In this document: positions 7,969-16,628 of the stretch, piece by piece
Position numbering within the stretch: position 1 is the stretch's first letter
Layout: each line of letters begins with the position of its first letter
Assembly: GCA_947627215.1 (NCBI GenBank)
Contig: CANQVD010000006.1
Coordinates: 1 to 64,000, forward strand
Reading direction: 5' to 3'
Source of the DNA: an uncultured Eisenbergiella sp.
GTDB taxonomy: Bacteria > Bacillota > Clostridia > Lachnospirales > Lachnospiraceae
Length of the DNA: 64,000 bases
The notes under the pieces: generated by a model
The model's database searches: none
What the model saw: the letters and a program-made list of their open reading frames with translations, nothing else
Told to the model about the DNA's origin: nothing
Translations under genes and position numbers: made by a program

Positions 7969-9069
7969 TTAAGCTTTTCTTCGACCAGTTGCAATTTTAT
8001 CCAATTTGTAAACCGCTCTATTGCAACGCATAACATCTCTTTTGTAGAACAATGTACATAAAAAAACATATATTGGGCAACAAAAATCATAAAAAAATCT
8101 TTTTATCTTCTCATGCAAAGTTTTTTCCCACGGCTCGCATAACACCTCTTTAATCCCTAAAAGTTTAGCATAATCTATCCATATTTTTTGATATGGCCAA
8201 TAACCAACATATTTATACTTCCTAGGCATATCCTCGTTCCATGGTTTTTTCACAACAAAATTTATATAATGCACAAAAACAGGATCGCTTAACGCCTCTT
8301 CAATCTCTTTATCGGTATAATATTGTTCATCATCTAGGCCAAATATTTGTTTCCATTGTGAAATATTTAACATTTTTTGTCCCGGATACACCTGATATTT
8401 CATAGGTAATATGCACAATTCATTTTTAAGTCCATATGCATTTCTCAAAACATTAAAATATGAGTTAAACTTCCATCCTTTCTCCTTAATTGATTCAACA
8501 TATTGATTAAAAACACCATGCTTTTTATAATTTTTCGGGGAAACCAAAAAAACACCACAATTAAATACATATTGCCTTTCCGATAATGGCACCACCTTTT
8601 TTACCATCGATGAATTCTCCATATCAATAGTTGAGGCACAGGATTTTCTCCCTCCCTCAAAATCATATTGAGCCAATTCATATAAAGGCTGCCCATAATT
8701 CATAACAACATCCGACTGTAGGAATAATACATTATAGCTCACATCCAAATATTCTGGTACGACCAAGAATAAATCTATCACATACGAACCATTATATTCT
8801 TTATCACCTATCTCCTTTAAAATATCCACATAGTAATTTGAATCGGTAATATGTAATTTGACATTATACTCGTTACATATCTCTTTTAATTTTCTTATCG
8901 CTCCAGAATTCTCATCAATATTCTGAATATAAAAAAAAACGCTTAAATCTACCCGTTCACATTCTCTACATCTACTATTATTCTCCAAGATAGACACAAG
9001 AGAAGGTAACGTTCTTAATACATACTCCCTTGTTATCGTATATGCTAAACCTAATTGTGGCAATCCCAT
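7969..9069 (-). CDS. GT8-like glycosyltransferase with altered DxD (QSD)
   Basis: 366 aa. The overall plan is GT8 (galactosyl/glucosyltransferase family). The N-terminal strand reads LGLAYTITREYVLRTLPSL, FLQSDVVMNYGQPLYEL (118-120 is QSD) occupies the DxD position, VFNCGVFLVSPKNYKKHG follows, and a late VHYINFVVKKPWN matches the usual HF-G..KPW element. The first Asp of DxD is replaced by Gln, so metal use may differ or activity may be lost. The C-terminus has a hydrophobic stretch (FYDFCCPIYVFLCTLFY) that may attach it to the membrane. AGGAGA lies 9-10 nt before the ATG. It adjoins the IS200 remnant. Confidence 0.8.
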   Translation of the reverse strand: MGLPQLGLAYTITREYVLRTLPSLVSILENNSRCRECERVDLSVFFYIQNIDENSGAIRKLKEICNEYNVKLHITDSNYYVDILKEIGDKEYNGSYVIDLFLVVPEYLDVSYNVLFLQSDVVMNYGQPLYELAQYDFEGGRKSCASTIDMENSSMVKKVVPLSERQYVFNCGVFLVSPKNYKKHGVFNQYVESIKEKGWKFNSYFNVLRNAYGLKNELCILPMKYQVYPGQKMLNISQWKQIFGLDDEQYYTDKEIEEALSDPVFVHYINFVVKKPWNEDMPRKYKYVGYWPYQKIWIDYAKLLGIKEVLCEPWEKTLHEKIKRFFYDFCCPIYVFLCTLFYKRDVMRCNRAVYKLDKIATGRRKA

Positions 9070-9294
9070 TTTATTATCTCTCCTCGTCTTATAAAGTCAC
9101 ACCTATTTTTTTCAATTTTATAGTCTCGAGTATGTTATTTATCAGCCATATTTTGCGAACAATCTTCTCCTAACCAATCATCAATTTTCAAAAAAATGCC
9201 CCTTTCTCGGTTACTATCTCTTACTATGACTATGATATCACATCACGATATAGTCATTTTCAAATTTACATCTTTCAACTTACTTTATATATTC
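9070..9294. other. Intergenic region with inverted repeat
   Basis: 225 bp between two GT8 genes. An inverted repeat ATGACTAT/ATAGTCAT at 9226-9233 and 9250-9257 encloses partly complementary sequence. There is no T-tract on the coding-strand side, so a terminator is not convincing; it could be an operator or chance AT symmetry. Confidence 0.35.
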
Positions 9295-10320
9295 TCAAAG
9301 GCTAAATCTTTTTACGATTTTACACATCGCCCATTTTGAACTTATTGCCAAAAAAATTATATATACGCAATGAGGTAAATATCTATACAAAAAATATTGG
9401 ATTTTAGCAAGCCATATAGGATTATATTCTGTCTTTTTATATAATTTAGACCACATCGATTTCTGATAATAATAATCCCACTTTTCTGCAAATATATGAT
9501 GATTTCCCTCCTGCCAAGGCTTGCCTCCGCATGGATCAGAACAATGATAAATAATAGGACCATTTCCATTTCTCAACCCAGCATTAAATTCTTCTTCAGT
9601 ATAATAGGCCCCTTTTCTCAATCCGTATATAAAAGTTAACTCATTATATGAGAACTGCATAGCTCTTGGATTAACATTATATTGAACTGGCAAAGTGCAA
9701 ATTTCATTATGCAACACACAATTAATCAAATCTTGATCCACAAAAGGATATTTTGCAGTTTTATTTTTCATATGATCAAGGATTCTCTCCGTGCATTTTT
9801 TTTCTTTCCATTTTTCAATATCAATCAGAAGGAATCCCGCCTGAAAATAGCTTGCGCTTCGAGATAACCCAAGCAAATCTCTGATTTCCACGCGATTATA
9901 TTCTTTCACCCCCCCCAATACATACTCGCCTAGTTCCCACTCCCATATTTCTCTCAATGAATTATCGATAATAAGATCGCTATCACAATATATAACTCGT
10001 TTAATATCAAACGACTCCAAAATATCTGCAATAAATAATCTAGAATATGTAGAGTAAGAATTACCCCATATCATCGCTCCTGTTTGTTTAATAATCGACA
10101 AGAAATTGTCAACATTAAGAAAGTGTATTTCTCGTCCATATTGATTTGCACAATTAGTAAGCTGTGTTTTCCCACACTCACTAATTTTATCATCCAAAAT
10201 CCATACCCGTATATTTCGAAAACTACGGTTATTTTCAAACAAGCTAACCATTGAAACTCCCGTTACAAATACATAATTATTATCTGTGGCCCATACCACA
10301 TCCAATGTATTTAAATCCAT
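9295..10320 (-). CDS. Glycosyltransferase family 8
   Basis: 341 aa. N-terminal DVVWATDNNYVFVTGVSMVS is the classic GT8 opening. CDSDLIIDNSLREIW (DSD at 113-115) is the metal site, and FQAGFLLIDIEKWKEK, FVDQDLIN and YHCSDPCGGKPW complete the family signature. The C-terminus carries a hydrophobic, basic tail (IIFLAISSKWAMCKIVKRF) suited to membrane association. A G8 tract at 9909-9916 encodes VLGGVKEY shortly after the DSD and is in frame, so this GT8 may be phase-variable. It likely transfers Glc or Gal from a UDP-sugar. It lies downstream of galE across a 345-bp gap. Confidence 0.88.
   Translation of the reverse strand: MDLNTLDVVWATDNNYVFVTGVSMVSLFENNRSFRNIRVWILDDKISECGKTQLTNCANQYGREIHFLNVDNFLSIIKQTGAMIWGNSYSTYSRLFIADILESFDIKRVIYCDSDLIIDNSLREIWEWELGEYVLGGVKEYNRVEIRDLLGLSRSASYFQAGFLLIDIEKWKEKKCTERILDHMKNKTAKYPFVDQDLINCVLHNEICTLPVQYNVNPRAMQFSYNELTFIYGLRKGAYYTEEEFNAGLRNGNGPIIYHCSDPCGGKPWQEGNHHIFAEKWDYYYQKSMWSKLYKKTEYNPIWLAKIQYFLYRYLPHCVYIIFLAISSKWAMCKIVKRFSL
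9909..9916. repeat. Poly-C8 (G8 coding) in GT8 gene; ON
   Basis: In-frame run within the catalytic domain (VLGGVKEY). Slippage would truncate the transferase near residue 138. Confidence 0.8.
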
Positions 10321-10665
10321 ACTCTTCTATTTCCTTTCTTCAACAATCCATTAGGAAAATGTCAATTTGGGGGCAGATAAAAACAATATAACTTGTTGGT
10401 AAAATGTACTTTTAAGCGGTTAAGCCCTTTCCCACCAAATATACAACCATACAAGACACAAATAAAATATCAAAAAAATAGCACATATATTCCAAATTTT
10501 CCTTAAAGCCTTAAGACAAAATATACGAAACGCATTTTCCCATCAGATAAAGACACGCTTAATAACAAAAACTACAATGTAACCTGTTCAACATATCATA
10601 TTTTTTCTATTCTTCATACATTTTCCCCATGAATTTTACCTACGATTTCCAAAAGGGGCGTGGAG
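10321..10665. other. AT-rich intergenic gap, no gene seen
   Basis: 345 bp between galE and GT8. No ORF with family features, no GC-rich hairpin followed by T-run, and no strong promoter pair on the minus strand were found. The only clear element is the ribosome site of the downstream GT8 (AAGGAAAT upstream of the ATG at 10320). Confidence 0.4.
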
Positions 10666-11640
10666 CTAATATAACTTATTTGTATGCCATCGCCACGCAT
10701 GCCTAACAATATCGTCAATCCCCTCATATTTTGGCATCCACCCTAATATATCCTTTGCCTTTTCCCCGCAACCGACAAGTTTAGGCGGGTCCCCTTCCCT
10801 TCTCTCGTCATAGCAGACTGCAAAATCTTTTCCTGTTATCTTTTTTACTGAATCTATAATTTCCAATACAGAGGTTCCTTTTTCATTTCCTAAATTAAAA
10901 AAATCACTTTTCCCTCCTTGTTCCAAATACCTAAGTGCTAACAAATGAGCTTGCGAAAGATCCTCAACATGAACATAATCCCTGATACAGCTACCATCAA
11001 ACGTATCATAATCCACTCCATAAACAGAAAAACTTTCACGCTTCCCACTTGCCGTTTCAAGTGCCAGCGGAATTATATGCGTTTCCGGGATGTGACTTTC
11101 TCCGATTTCACCATCTGGGTCAGCCCCCGCAGCGTTAAAATAACGCAAAACAACATATTCTATACCATATGCTTTATGATAATCTTTCAATATATGTTCA
11201 ACCATAAGCTTTGACTTTCCATATGGATTAATTGGATTCTGTTTCACATCCTCTGTAATCGGTACGATCACTGGTATACCATATGTTGCGCACGTAGAAG
11301 AAAAAATAATTCGACTACATCCATATTTTTTCATTACTCTTAAAAGATTCAATGTATTAACCACATTGTTATAATAGTATTTTTCCGGATCGCGCACGCT
11401 TTCCCCTACATAAGCATAAGCAGCCAAATGTATAACTGCATCTATTTCATACTCTGAGAATACCCTTTCTAAATCATCTATGTTATTTAAATCCCCCTTA
11501 ATAAAGTCCCCCCACTTTACCGCTTCCTTATGTCCATATATTAAATTATCAAACACCACTGTAAAATATCCCTTCTTAGCTAATAATTTATTTACATGAG
11601 AGCCTATATAACCGGCGCCTCCGCATATCAAAATTCGCAT
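10666..11640 (-). CDS. galE: UDP-glucose 4-epimerase
   Basis: 324-aa extended SDR. The Rossmann motif GGAGYIGSH is at residues 7-15, and NAD-contact sequence GDLNNID and HLAAYAYVGES follow. FSSTCATYG and catalytic Y140-xxx-K144 (YGKSK) are present, then LRYFNAAGADPDGEIGE and RDYVHVEDL, all diagnostic for GalE. It interconverts UDP-Glc and UDP-Gal (possibly also the GlcNAc/GalNAc pair), supplying donors to the many GT8/GT2 enzymes. Length is typical. AGGAGG lies 8 nt before the ATG. It lies 41 nt downstream of an FkbM gene, presumably in the same transcript. Confidence 0.95.
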   Translation of the reverse strand: MRILICGGAGYIGSHVNKLLAKKGYFTVVFDNLIYGHKEAVKWGDFIKGDLNNIDDLERVFSEYEIDAVIHLAAYAYVGESVRDPEKYYYNNVVNTLNLLRVMKKYGCSRIIFSSTCATYGIPVIVPITEDVKQNPINPYGKSKLMVEHILKDYHKAYGIEYVVLRYFNAAGADPDGEIGESHIPETHIIPLALETASGKRESFSVYGVDYDTFDGSCIRDYVHVEDLSQAHLLALRYLEQGGKSDFFNLGNEKGTSVLEIIDSVKKITGKDFAVCYDERREGDPPKLVGCGEKAKDILGWMPKYEGIDDIVRHAWRWHTNKLY

Positions 11641-11681
11641 TTTGTCTACCTCCTACGGCTATATTATTTTCTGTAAGTAAC

Positions 11682-12560
11682 TTATTTCTCCATTTTATAG
11701 CTTAACATACTTTTCTCAACTGGAACTGCATAAAAAACTGTATCACATGGAAGATAATGATGGTGCCTTATATAAAACAAGTAATCTTTGCAATGTTCAA
11801 AACACCATTCTGGAATGCAAAGCATATCCTCATTACTGTGATATATACATATCGCAAGTCTAGGGCGATTTCGTTCAATAGTGTCTATTGCTCCTCTCAA
11901 CGCCTCAAGTTCCGCTCCTTCTATATCCATCTTTATAAAGGTCGCCTCTTTACATTCATCTATTTGATCAATAGAGACTACTTCCACTTGTTCTGTAAAA
12001 CCTTCATCAACATTTTCTTCAACTCGTTCTCCCTGAGATATTCCTCCGCTAAAATATAAATATCTCTTCTCTTTCCACAATCCCTTATTTTCAATTATAA
12101 TCCGCTCATCCGATATCTGACTCCGAAATAAATCGCAGTTACGAATACTCGGTTCAAAAAAAACATATTTTCCAAAGATTCCCTTAGACCATTTACAGAA
12201 ATCCTCATACGTATCCCCAATGTATCCCCCCCCATCAATAAATACCTCTCTTTCCAAGCACTCTCCAATTTCCGGAATAAAATATGCTGGATAAGTAAAA
12301 TGAGGTCTATCAATTCCCTTCCGTCGTTGTTTAAATTTAATCGCCTTCATATATGTAATTTTAGACTCTTCATCAGATAATTTATCTACTATAGTTGCAA
12401 TTCTTTTTTCATTTGCTAAATTTGAATAAAATAGTATATCATCCTTCATGTTTTTTCTGTACAAAGCTCTATACCAAATTCCTTCCAAGCCTGAATAGCA
12501 AAAAATCTTATAAAAAAAATATAAATTATATTTCTCAACTAGCTGTCCTATATTTCTCAT
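11682..12560 (-). CDS. FkbM-family methyltransferase
   Basis: 292 aa. SAM motif I is VFIDGGGYIGD (106-116), then VFFEPS (motif II-like), VVSIDQI and FIKMDIEGAELEALRG, the FkbM signature. The C-terminus RHHHYLPCDTVFYAVP matches the FkbM gene at 15709 (RHHFFLPIETVLYAIP), so these two are paralogues of one subfamily. The glycines of motif I are themselves encoded by a G8 tract (12226-12233), in frame. The start ATG overlaps the stop of the acyltransferase by 4 nt (ATGA), implying translational coupling. Predicted role: O-methylation of a glycan sugar. Confidence 0.88.
   Translation of the reverse strand: MRNIGQLVEKYNLYFFYKIFCYSGLEGIWYRALYRKNMKDDILFYSNLANEKRIATIVDKLSDEESKITYMKAIKFKQRRKGIDRPHFTYPAYFIPEIGECLEREVFIDGGGYIGDTYEDFCKWSKGIFGKYVFFEPSIRNCDLFRSQISDERIIIENKGLWKEKRYLYFSGGISQGERVEENVDEGFTEQVEVVSIDQIDECKEATFIKMDIEGAELEALRGAIDTIERNRPRLAICIYHSNEDMLCIPEWCFEHCKDYLFYIRHHHYLPCDTVFYAVPVEKSMLSYKMEK
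12226..12233. repeat. Poly-C8 (G8 coding) in FkbM SAM-binding loop; ON
   Basis: In-frame run that encodes the Gly-rich SAM motif DGGGY itself. A slipped copy would lose the whole catalytic domain. Confidence 0.8.
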
Positions 12561-13623
12561 TTTATCACTTTTCTCCTTTTCTCATCGAATATCTTCCATT
12601 TCTTTTGAAAATAAGCAGCAACATTAATACAAATCATCGTGAGTCCCGCGCCCAGGACAGCGCCGACATAATACACGACTGTCTTTAGACTTTTCCCCTC
12701 ACACGGCACAATACGAATGATATTGGTTCCAAAACCCGCCATAAAGAAAAGCGCAACGGACCACTTTCTTAAGCTGAGCCCTAATCGCGAATTATAACAA
12801 TGGTATAATACATCCTTTTGAGAAAATATCAAGCCAACCAATATTATAATAAAAATAACCGATATAAAATCCTGAGATCCTGGATACAATATCATGTTGC
12901 TGATAATAAAAAACGCGGAAACAAATATGCAAAGCGTAATCGTAATCCGATAAGGAAGCCTGTTATATTTATTCCTTTTTAAGTGTTCGGCAATAAGCCA
13001 GCTTATCCCACCCGCACATATTCCTGCGACAGCCCTCCATATTCCCAGCCTCACCACCCCCCAATAGTCACCGGGGCCCGTCGCTCCTATCAGGTTGCCA
13101 AAGCTTTCCGAGATTCTGCCATAAATCAATATTACCATCAGGGGACAGATCAAGTAAACATAATTTTTCTTCAAAAACAGCATTAATGGATACAGGAATA
13201 ACAGAGCGATAAACATAGCGGATATATACCAGTTCACGTACAGATATCCCAGATCTGAAAATCCTGCCATATTAAGCAACAGTATATTAAAAATTACAAA
13301 CCGTAAACGGTTAAGAACAAGCAATAGGCCCTCCCCCCATTGAGCAATAAAAAAGCCTGTAAAGCAATTTGCAATGACATACGGATATATCTTTTTAAAT
13401 TTAGCATACAGAAAATGGAAAGTGTTTTCTCCAATGCTGAGATCTGTCCTGATTTTCCCCTCATCTCGGAAAAAACTCTGTACCATTAAATAACCGGTTA
13501 CCGCAAAAAAGAACTCAACCGCAATATAACCGCCCCGGACTACCCCCCCCTATGATACTCAAGCACAATGATCGCAAATAGAAATTTCCAATAATCAATC
13601 TCCGTATTGTAATTTTTTACCAT
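12557..13623 (-). CDS. Acyltransferase-3 family O-acyltransferase, frameshifted (phase-OFF) at a G8 tract
   Basis: The true start is ATG 13623 (MVKNYNTEIDYWKFLFAIIV), with AGAGG 5 nt upstream inside the end of the GT8 gene, which it overlaps by 7 nt. The frame reads LEYHRGG and stops at TAG directly after a G8 tract (13543-13550). Adding one G gives GGVVRGGYIAVEFFFAVTGY, the family's second signature, continuous with the long downstream frame to 12557 and giving 355 aa. About 10 hydrophobic segments follow, ending in a basic tail. As sequenced only about 26 codons are made, unless translation restarts at an internal ATG (13486), which would lack the catalytic N-terminus. Predicted membrane O-acetyl/acyltransferase for the glycan. 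Confidence 0.82.
13543..13550. repeat. Poly-C8 (G8 coding) in acyltransferase gene; OFF
   Basis: Homopolymer at the exact frame break of the 12557-13623 acyltransferase. A G9 tract restores the frame. Confidence 0.85.
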
Positions 13624-14639
13624 TCCATCCTCTTCCTTCCCAGGAACCATTGTACATTGGCGGACCAATGTCTGGCTTTTATATAAAGCCATTCAGCCAG
13701 ATGTATGGGACACGTCTCGAATATATGCCGAAATAACTTCTCCGCAGCATTCAATGGAGGGAATGGCTTTATCGGTTCCATATCACGCCAGGGAGAACAT
13801 TTGCAGTATCTCCACCACATATCATATAAACGGTCGAGGCTTCCGACTTCACACGGACGGTATAAGAAAGTCCTTGCCAAATGTATAATTTCCGGCTTCT
13901 CATATGCCTCCTCTAATTCCTCCTGAGAAATAACCGGAGCATTATTAAAAAGCCGTTTATTCCTTTTGCTGAAAAAAAAAGTCATTCCATATATATTATA
14001 TTTCAGCGGAAGCTGCTCATATTCTCCCACAAACTGGCTGCATAAAACCCCTTGATCCTTGCTCCCAAAAACATCTCCATATGCTTTTATAAATCGCAGG
14101 ATTCGCTCCTCACATTGATGGCTTCTCCACTCCGGCAAATTAAAAAAAACCATTTCCGCAATACAATATCTGGCGCCATCAGGATATCCTCTGAAACGCA
14201 TCTTTTCACTCCAGTTCATGGCAAAAGGTTTCCCTTTGAAGTCGAAATCCGCCAGTTCTGTCAGCGATCCTGTTACCAAGGTGTCCGCGCCTATATGAAT
14301 GATTCGGTCCACTCCGCTGGATTCATCAAAATATCTTGCAAGCAACAATTTGTAATAGGTAACCCAGGACCCTCTGTGAGAAGGTACATTCCACGAATTC
14401 ACCTCTTTTTGGCATTCCTCTGCCGGCAAAAAAAGAAGATGAATATTCCCCTCTGAATATCTGTCTCTGACCTCACACCACTTACGCCGATTTATCTCGC
14501 TCATGTCCGGGGTGAGAACATACACAAAATACTCTGCCTCTTTATCGGAATTAATTGCCAAAGACGCAAAAGATACCCCAGCCATAAATGCAAATTTATC
14601 ATCGCACTGGTATAAAACATTAATTCTTTTCCTCTTCAC
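13617..14639 (-). CDS. GT8-like glycosyltransferase with GAD instead of DxD
   Basis: 340 aa, GTG start with GGAG 10 nt upstream. The opening INVLYQCDDKFAFMAGVSFA is GT8. IHIGADTLVTGSLTEL places GAD (117-119) at the usual DxD site, so the first metal-binding Asp is missing. Further marks are AEMVFFNLPEW, SKDQGVL and HLARTFLYRPC, the last also divergent from the usual HF-G-KPW. The C-terminus is amphipathic and basic. It sits between another GT8 and the phase-variable acyltransferase, overlapping the latter by 7 nt. Either a divergent active GT8 or a degenerated one; sequence alone does not decide. Confidence 0.8.
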   Translation of the reverse strand: MKRKRINVLYQCDDKFAFMAGVSFASLAINSDKEAEYFVYVLTPDMSEINRRKWCEVRDRYSEGNIHLLFLPAEECQKEVNSWNVPSHRGSWVTYYKLLLARYFDESSGVDRIIHIGADTLVTGSLTELADFDFKGKPFAMNWSEKMRFRGYPDGARYCIAEMVFFNLPEWRSHQCEERILRFIKAYGDVFGSKDQGVLCSQFVGEYEQLPLKYNIYGMTFFFSKRNKRLFNNAPVISQEELEEAYEKPEIIHLARTFLYRPCEVGSLDRLYDMWWRYCKCSPWRDMEPIKPFPPLNAAEKLFRHIFETCPIHLAEWLYIKARHWSANVQWFLGRKRMEW

Positions 14640-14664
14640 CTTGTCTTATCTCCATAAATTACAT

Positions 14665-15669
14665 TCAAACTCCATACGTGCTTTTCATAAAAATCCGCTG
14701 CATCAGTTTGCCGCACCAGACCGCACCCCTTTTCGGGAAATATCGCCACAGCAAATACTGCACTTTATAAGGAAGTTGCCAGTCAAAACGCTTTTGTTTC
14801 ATATCCTTCCAAGGGCTGAGACCGTAATATTTATCATATATTTTTTTCGCAGGATGTCTGCTGTTTATGTACCACGGCCTTATAAAGGTTTGTCCGCAAA
14901 AGTGGAGGATCTTCGCATCTTTCTCGAATATCTTTTCTTCATAAAAATAACTTTCTTTCAGATCATATACCTTTTTCAAGCCGTCGTAATCATACAGAAA
15001 ATACTGTGAAAGGAAATTATAGTCCATGCCTAACGTATAAATCTCATTTCCCAATACAACATTGATGAAATCCTGGTCCACCAAAGGATATTCCGACTGC
15101 ACATCTCTCATATGCTGCGCAATTCTCTCTGTACAATGCTCCTTTATCCATAGTTTTGTATCAAAAACCATTACCCCTGTATTAAAATATCCTCTATTCT
15201 CATCCAGATTAATGTACTTTTTATACCGGTTCTGACAGCAGTCATACGCCAGACCAATCGGCCTCCCACACATATCTACTGTATTCAATTCTGAAATATC
15301 TCCTGTCACAAGAGTGTCGCAATCCAAATAGATGAGCCGCTCCTTTTCCAAAAAAAGATATGGAATCAATAATCGGGCAAATGCCGTATATTTCCCCGTT
15401 GAAGTTGCATTTTCATATCCTTTTATTCCCTGTTCTGACAAAGAAAGAAGCATATCTGCAACATCAACGATACACACATGTCTCTTATAAATTTCCCCAA
15501 TAGCACACAGTTTTTCCCGATTATACGCCTCAATCTTATCGGCAAGAATATACACTGAAATCTCCGAACATTCTTTGTTATTCTCAAATAAAGAAATCAT
15601 TGAAATTCCAGCCAACATAGCGTAATTGTTATCTGCCGCATACGCAACAGACAGTTCTTTTTGATGCAT
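14665..15669 (-). CDS. Glycosyltransferase family 8
   Basis: 334 aa. LSVAYAADNNYAMLAGISMI opens the fold. YLDCDTLVTGDISEL carries DCD at 116-118, YFNTGVMVFDTKLW and LVDQDFIN follow, and LHFCGQTFIRPWY is close to the family's C-terminal HF-G-KPW motif. This is a complete, canonical GT8. The C-terminal QYLLWRYFPKRGAVWCGK region resembles the membrane-attachment tails of the neighbours. It lies 39 nt downstream of the FkbM gene at 15709 and 25 nt upstream of the GT8 at 13617, part of a GT8-GT8-FkbM unit. Confidence 0.9.
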   Translation of the reverse strand: MHQKELSVAYAADNNYAMLAGISMISLFENNKECSEISVYILADKIEAYNREKLCAIGEIYKRHVCIVDVADMLLSLSEQGIKGYENATSTGKYTAFARLLIPYLFLEKERLIYLDCDTLVTGDISELNTVDMCGRPIGLAYDCCQNRYKKYINLDENRGYFNTGVMVFDTKLWIKEHCTERIAQHMRDVQSEYPLVDQDFINVVLGNEIYTLGMDYNFLSQYFLYDYDGLKKVYDLKESYFYEEKIFEKDAKILHFCGQTFIRPWYINSRHPAKKIYDKYYGLSPWKDMKQKRFDWQLPYKVQYLLWRYFPKRGAVWCGKLMQRIFMKSTYGV

Positions 15670-15708
15670 AATCCGTCTCTTTTCCTGTTGAAATGCAATT
15701 TCAACACG

Positions 15709-16578
15709 TCATTTCCGGTTTACAGGGATTGCATACAATACAGTCTCAATTGGCAGGAAAAAATGATGGCGCACATATAACCTGTAATCCGGCCATTTTT
15801 CATGTATCATTTCAGGGATCCGAAGCATATCCTCATCACTGTGATAAATACAAACGGCCAAAATAGGGCGTTTATTCTCAATGATCTTCATCGCGCCATG
15901 CAGGGTCTCCCATTCCGCTCCTTCAATATCCATTTTCAAAAAAGACACATCCTGACATTCTGGTACATCGTCCAATGCAATGACATCGATCTCTTTCGCT
16001 TTCGAACTCTCCTCAACAATTCTTGATCCTGCGCTTCCATCACCGCTTAAAAATAAGGTATCTCTATGACTCCAGGTCCCCCTTTCATAAACAACAATAT
16101 TTTTCTTCGATTTCGCCCAACGGCGCAATAACGCCGCATTATACGGGTCCGGTTCAAAACATACGATCCTTTTATATCTATTTTTGGTCACCTTAAGGAA
16201 TCGTTTAACTGTATCCCCGATATAGGCGCCGCAATCAACAAAGACTTCCTCCCCCCCCCCCTCTAACTTGACTAAATCCGCCGGGAAATATTGGTCTTTC
16301 ATATTATACGGCCTGGCCAGCTTTCTGTCATATGTCCTCCGATATTCAATCTGATTCAGAAAGACGGTTCTGGACAAAGGATCCTGAAACATATCCGCAA
16401 CATTTTGAATGCGCTCCGCATTATCCGCAAAGAATTTCCTGCTTTCCAACATCACATGATTTGGATGCTCCGCATCCAGTTTACCCGTAGCGTCCAAATG
16501 GCACCAGAACAGCGCCCTCCAGACAATGTTCTGCAGTCCCCATCTGTTCAGGATTTTCCCAATTTCTTTTTTCACCAT
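15709..16578 (-). CDS. FkbM-family methyltransferase
   Basis: 289 aa. SAM motif I VFVDCGAYIGD (112-122), CFEPDP, VIALDDV and FLKMDIEGAEWETLHG are intact. It is a paralogue of the gene at 11682 and of the fragment at 333-458. A G11 tract (16251-16261), the longest in the window, encodes LEGGGEE just before motif I and is in frame here. A change of one or two bases would remove the SAM domain. Predicted sugar O-methyltransferase acting on the glycan in the cytoplasm. It lies downstream of the radical SAM gene and upstream of two GT8 genes. Confidence 0.88.
   Translation of the reverse strand: MVKKEIGKILNRWGLQNIVWRALFWCHLDATGKLDAEHPNHVMLESRKFFADNAERIQNVADMFQDPLSRTVFLNQIEYRRTYDRKLARPYNMKDQYFPADLVKLEGGGEEVFVDCGAYIGDTVKRFLKVTKNRYKRIVCFEPDPYNAALLRRWAKSKKNIVVYERGTWSHRDTLFLSGDGSAGSRIVEESSKAKEIDVIALDDVPECQDVSFLKMDIEGAEWETLHGAMKIIENKRPILAVCIYHSDEDMLRIPEMIHEKWPDYRLYVRHHFFLPIETVLYAIPVNRK
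16251..16261. repeat. Poly-C11 (G11 coding) in FkbM gene; ON
   Basis: The longest homopolymer of the set, in frame, ahead of the SAM-binding motif. It is the best single candidate for high-frequency slippage. Confidence 0.88.
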
Positions 16579-16628
16579 AATGACTTCCTTTCGCCGGTTC
16601 TGTCTGTTTCATATTATATCTCGAAATC

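Noticed and set aside
8931-8940. A9 runs here, near 1615 and near 13972 as possible switches
   Set aside because: Poly-A runs of this length are common in AT-rich coding DNA and are in frame; unlike the G tracts they are not statistically surprising here.
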